From: Brachycybe producta
Taxonomy: Eukaryota; Arthropoda; Diplopoda; Playtdesmida; Andrognathidae
Assembly: GCA_036925085.1 (NCBI GenBank)
Contig: JAUPFP010000023.1
Span: 2,690,278 to 2,754,277 of the forward strand
Direction of reading: 5' to 3'
Length of the DNA: 64,000 bases
Of this stretch, positions 63,831 through 64,000 are shown in pieces (position 1 is the first letter of the stretch; each line of letters starts with the position of its first letter). The notes beneath the pieces were generated by a model. That model did not search any database and was not told the origin of the DNA. It worked only from the letters and a program-made list of their open reading frames with translations. The translations under genes were made by a program, and so were the position numbers.

Positions 63831-64000
63831 AAAACAAAAATTCGTATTTAACATGAGAAATTTTTATTTCCAAAAAAAAAATGGGGTGCTGCTATTTTGA
63901 TGAACGGCGGCGGGAAGCTTTGTGTTTCATTATATTTTTGTTAACAATTTCTAATCTCGCGGCTTGACTTTTTTTTTAATTTCAATTTTCATCTAAAACT

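Overview
The window is animal nuclear DNA, most likely from an arthropod. The genes are rich in introns with GT/AG (and one GC/AG) boundaries, and the intergenic DNA is AT-rich and full of foldback repeats. Two arthropod-style neuropeptide genes are present: a neuropeptide F precursor ending in RPRF-G and a short neuropeptide F precursor ending in RLRF-G-RR. I cannot name the species.

Layout. 1-1102 (+): last exon of a leucine-rich-repeat / fibronectin III transmembrane protein. 2943-14420 (-): one complete, apparently young Ty3/Gypsy LTR retrotransposon with two 848-bp LTRs and a TAAA target duplication. 15711-16743 (+): neuropeptide F. 18645-28802 (+): a 12-exon SECISBP2/SECISBP2L-like SECIS-binding protein. 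31268-37176 (+): a 17-exon STT3B oligosaccharyltransferase catalytic subunit. 39602-48010 (-): a 14-exon OS-9 type ER lectin, tail to tail with STT3B. 50436-50614 (-): last coding exon of short neuropeptide F; its upstream exons were not found. From 50.6 kb to the end I find no further gene. That part holds mainly inverted-repeat (MITE-like) elements, two tRNA-like SINE copies counted from 48.4 kb on, satellites and homopolymers. The exon models rest on splice sites whose phases join into single open frames, plus family resemblance recalled without a search.

The most unusual object is the retrotransposon. Gag and Pol are joined by a textbook -1 frameshift site (U UUA AAC directly before the gag stop) followed by a sequence that can fold into an H-type pseudoknot. 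The Pol frame continues about 1080 residues past the integrase into protein I do not recognise, with hydrophobic segments and a well-placed candidate splice acceptor before an internal ATG. Between the Pol stop and the 3' LTR lies a comb of at least 13 tiny hairpins in 360 bp. The gag ATG lies inside the LTR, so the primer binding site is coding.

The host genes fall into two functional themes. STT3B adds N-glycans in the ER and OS-9 reads trimmed N-glycans to send misfolded proteins to degradation, and the two are neighbours. NPF and sNPF, both amidated feeding-related peptides, lie about 34 kb apart. The non-coding DNA shows waves of non-autonomous transposons, several nested in one another. 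Two carry perfect 8-bp target duplications, and one intronic palindrome has two perfect 90-bp arms.
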